DNA from: AP-16 sp036395835 | GTDB lineage: Bacteria > Pseudomonadota > Alphaproteobacteria > Rhizobiales > Xanthobacteraceae | Reading direction: 5' to 3' | DNA length: 17,375 nucleotides | Assembly (NCBI GenBank): GCA_036395835.1 | Contig: DASWCW010000013.1 | Coordinates: forward strand, 1 to 17,375 | Shown here: one piece after another, positions 15,708 to 17,375 of the stretch | How the letters are laid out: each line of letters opens with the position of its first letter | How positions within the stretch are numbered: position 1 is the stretch's first letter | The notes under the pieces: model-generated | The model's database searches: none | Told to the model about the DNA's origin: nothing | Seen by the model: only the letters and a program-made list of their open reading frames with translations | Made by a program: the position numbers and the translations under genes

Positions 15708-17351
15708 ATGATCCGCGTCGTCCTGTTCCTCGGCCTGGTCTGCCTCGTTGCGCTCGGGATCGCCTGGCTTGCCGATCGTCCCGGCGAGGTCGCGGTCACC
15801 TGGCTCGGATGGCGGATCGAAACTTCGGTCATCGTGCTGCTGGCGGCGGTCGCCCTGCTCGCAGCGCTGTTCCTGCTGCTGTTCTCGTTCGCGCGCGGGC
15901 TGTGGCGTTCGCCGCGCCGGATCGCCCGCGCATTGCGCGAGCAGCGCGAGCGCAAGGGCCGTCTCGCCATTGCGCGCGGCCTGGTCGCGGTGGGCGTCGG
16001 CGATCAGGCTTCGGCGCGGCGGTTCGCACAGCAGGCACGGCGCTTCGCGGCGGGCGAGCCGCTCGGGCTGCTGCTCGAGGCGCAAGCCGCGCAGCTCGCG
16101 GGCGATCGGCGGGGCGCCGAGACCGCGTTTGGCCAAATGGCGCAGCATGGCGAGACCCGGTTGCTCGGCTTGCGCGGCCTCTATGTCGAGGCGCAGCGGC
16201 GCGACGACCTCGGCGCGGCGCGGCATTTCGCCGAGGCCGCCGCGAAGACCGCGCCGGGCCTGCCCTGGGCCGGGCAGGCAGTGCTCGAGTTCCGTTGCAG
16301 GGCGGCGGATTGGGAGGGCGCGCTCGAGACCCTCGACGCCCATCTGCGCAATGGGCTGATCGACAAGGCAACGCATCGCCGCCACGCCGCCGTGCTCACC
16401 ACCGCCCGCGCGCTCGCCGCCGAAACGACCAACCCGGGTGTCGCCAAAACGCACGCGGTCGAGGCGGCACGGCTTGCGCCGGATCTCGTGCCCGCCGCGG
16501 CGCTCGCCGGCCGGCTCCTGGCGGATGCCGGCGAAACGCGCAGGGCGCGCAAGATTCTGGAGGCGGCCTGGCGGGTCAATCCGCATCCGGATCTCGCCGA
16601 AATCTACGCGCATTTGCGCATCGCCGATTCCGCCCGCGACCGGCTCGCCCGGGTCCAGACCCTGGCGCGCCAGGCCGACGGCCACATCGAAAGCGCGCTC
16701 GCCGTCGCCCGCGCGGCGCTCGATGCGCGCGAGTTTGCGGCCGCGCGCCAGGCGCTGGCGCCGCTCGTCGCTGAGCCGACCCAGCGCGTCGCGATGCTGA
16801 TGGCGGAGCTCGAGGAGCTCGAGCACGGCGACGTCGGCCGCGCGCGCCAATGGATGGCGCGGGCGATGCGCGCGGCGCGCGATCCGGCCTGGACGGCGGA
16901 CGGCGTCGTCTCGGAACACTGGCTGCCGGTGTCGCCGGTCAGCGGTCGCATCGACGCGTTCGAATGGAAGGTGCCGGTCGCCGCGCTGCCCGGGCCCGGC
17001 GCGGTCATCGAGACCGCGCGCGAGTCGACGATCGAGGCGGTTCCGGCCGCCCCGGCAGGCGCCCATGTGCCGGCGCGGGCGGATGCGCCATCCGCCGCGC
17101 CTGCGGCCCGTGCCCTCCCGGAGGGCGACCGGAATGCCGGCGCTGCGGAGGTCCGCAGCCCCGCGGCCCGGCCGCGCAATGCCGCACCGGCTCCGCCGTT
17201 GGCCAGATCGCCTGCGGCCGACCCGATCGTTCCGCTGGTCCACGCGCCGGACGACCCGGGTCCCGACGGCGAGGCGCTGGTCGAGGCCGAGACCGAGCCG
17301 GAAACCGAGAAGAACGAGAACTGGCGCCCGTTCGGCTCGCTGTTCCGGTAG
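15708..17351 (+). CDS. hemY: HemY-type TPR membrane protein of the heme cluster
   Basis: The 547-residue protein begins with two transmembrane helices (about 3-22 and 41-62) enclosing the HemY N-terminal motif DRPGEVAVTWLGWRIETS (23-40). TPR-like helical repeats follow (about 85-385), then a conserved block DPAWTADGVVSEHWLPVSP (392-410). A long Pro/Ala-rich, apparently disordered tail (about 430-537) ends in NWRPFGSLFR. This is the proteobacterial HemX/HemY-type protein, not the protoporphyrinogen oxidase also called HemY. Its exact role in heme synthesis is unresolved; a scaffold for the tetrapyrrole enzymes is the usual suggestion. The ATG at 15708 is 13 bp after the mitofilin-like gene, with GAGGCGAG before it, so the two are surely co-transcribed. 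The last 24 bases of the window after its stop hold nothing I can interpret. Confidence 0.9.
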   Translation: MIRVVLFLGLVCLVALGIAWLADRPGEVAVTWLGWRIETSVIVLLAAVALLAALFLLLFSFARGLWRSPRRIARALREQRERKGRLAIARGLVAVGVGDQASARRFAQQARRFAAGEPLGLLLEAQAAQLAGDRRGAETAFGQMAQHGETRLLGLRGLYVEAQRRDDLGAARHFAEAAAKTAPGLPWAGQAVLEFRCRAADWEGALETLDAHLRNGLIDKATHRRHAAVLTTARALAAETTNPGVAKTHAVEAARLAPDLVPAAALAGRLLADAGETRRARKILEAAWRVNPHPDLAEIYAHLRIADSARDRLARVQTLARQADGHIESALAVARAALDAREFAAARQALAPLVAEPTQRVAMLMAELEELEHGDVGRARQWMARAMRAARDPAWTADGVVSEHWLPVSPVSGRIDAFEWKVPVAALPGPGAVIETARESTIEAVPAAPAGAHVPARADAPSAAPAARALPEGDRNAGAAEVRSPAARPRNAAPAPPLARSPAADPIVPLVHAPDDPGPDGEALVEAETEPETEKNENWRPFGSLFR

Positions 17352-17375
17352 CAAGCCGCTCGCTTGCGGATTCCG

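Noticed and set aside
15516..17354. A 612-codon open frame on the minus strand opposite hemY
   Set aside because: It is a composition artefact opposite hemY and the end of the mitofilin-like gene, with an arginine-rich peptide and no recognisable fold.

Overview
The window is a strongly GC-rich stretch of an alphaproteobacterial chromosome, most likely from the Hyphomicrobiales (Rhizobiales; a Bradyrhizobium/Rhodoplanes/Xanthobacteraceae-like lineage). This rests on the protein families and on two gene orders typical of that group: rsmB - heparinase-like gene - purH, and tsaD-gpsA divergent from hemC-hemD-mitofilin-like gene-hemY. It is core-genome housekeeping DNA. I see no phage, insertion sequence, CRISPR array, tRNA or rRNA, and no convincing undescribed defence or biosynthetic system.

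Layout. Bases 1-1182 (+) hold the 3' part of a UMF1-type MFS transporter whose last codons lie inside a palindromic repeat. It converges on a long minus-strand block. Read in the direction of transcription, that block is tsaD, gpsA (4-bp GTGA overlap), an EVE-domain gene, an inverted-repeat element, a DUF1761 membrane protein, acs (acetyl-CoA synthetase), a 363-bp gap, an L,D-transpeptidase, rsmB, a heparinase II/III-like gene and purH. From 12.6 kb to the right edge the plus strand carries hemC, hemD, a mitofilin/Mic60-like membrane protein and HemY (TPR protein).

How the genes work together. HemC and HemD are consecutive tetrapyrrole enzymes (porphobilinogen to hydroxymethylbilane to uroporphyrinogen III). 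The two membrane proteins behind them are the usual alphaproteobacterial companions and probably act at the inner membrane. TsaD (tRNA t6A) and GpsA (glycerol-3-phosphate for phospholipids) form a translationally coupled pair. RsmB methylates 16S rRNA, PurH ends IMP synthesis, Acs activates acetate, and the L,D-transpeptidase works on peptidoglycan.

The most noteworthy items lie between the genes. There are two copies of a two-hairpin palindromic repeat, one forming the MFS C-terminus and one between hemC and hemD. A larger nested inverted repeat lies between the EVE and DUF1761 genes. A decayed ~50-bp copy of the purH 3' end appears to supply the MFS stop codon. There are also several hairpins at gene starts. 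All boundaries come from reading the sequence; no database search was possible.
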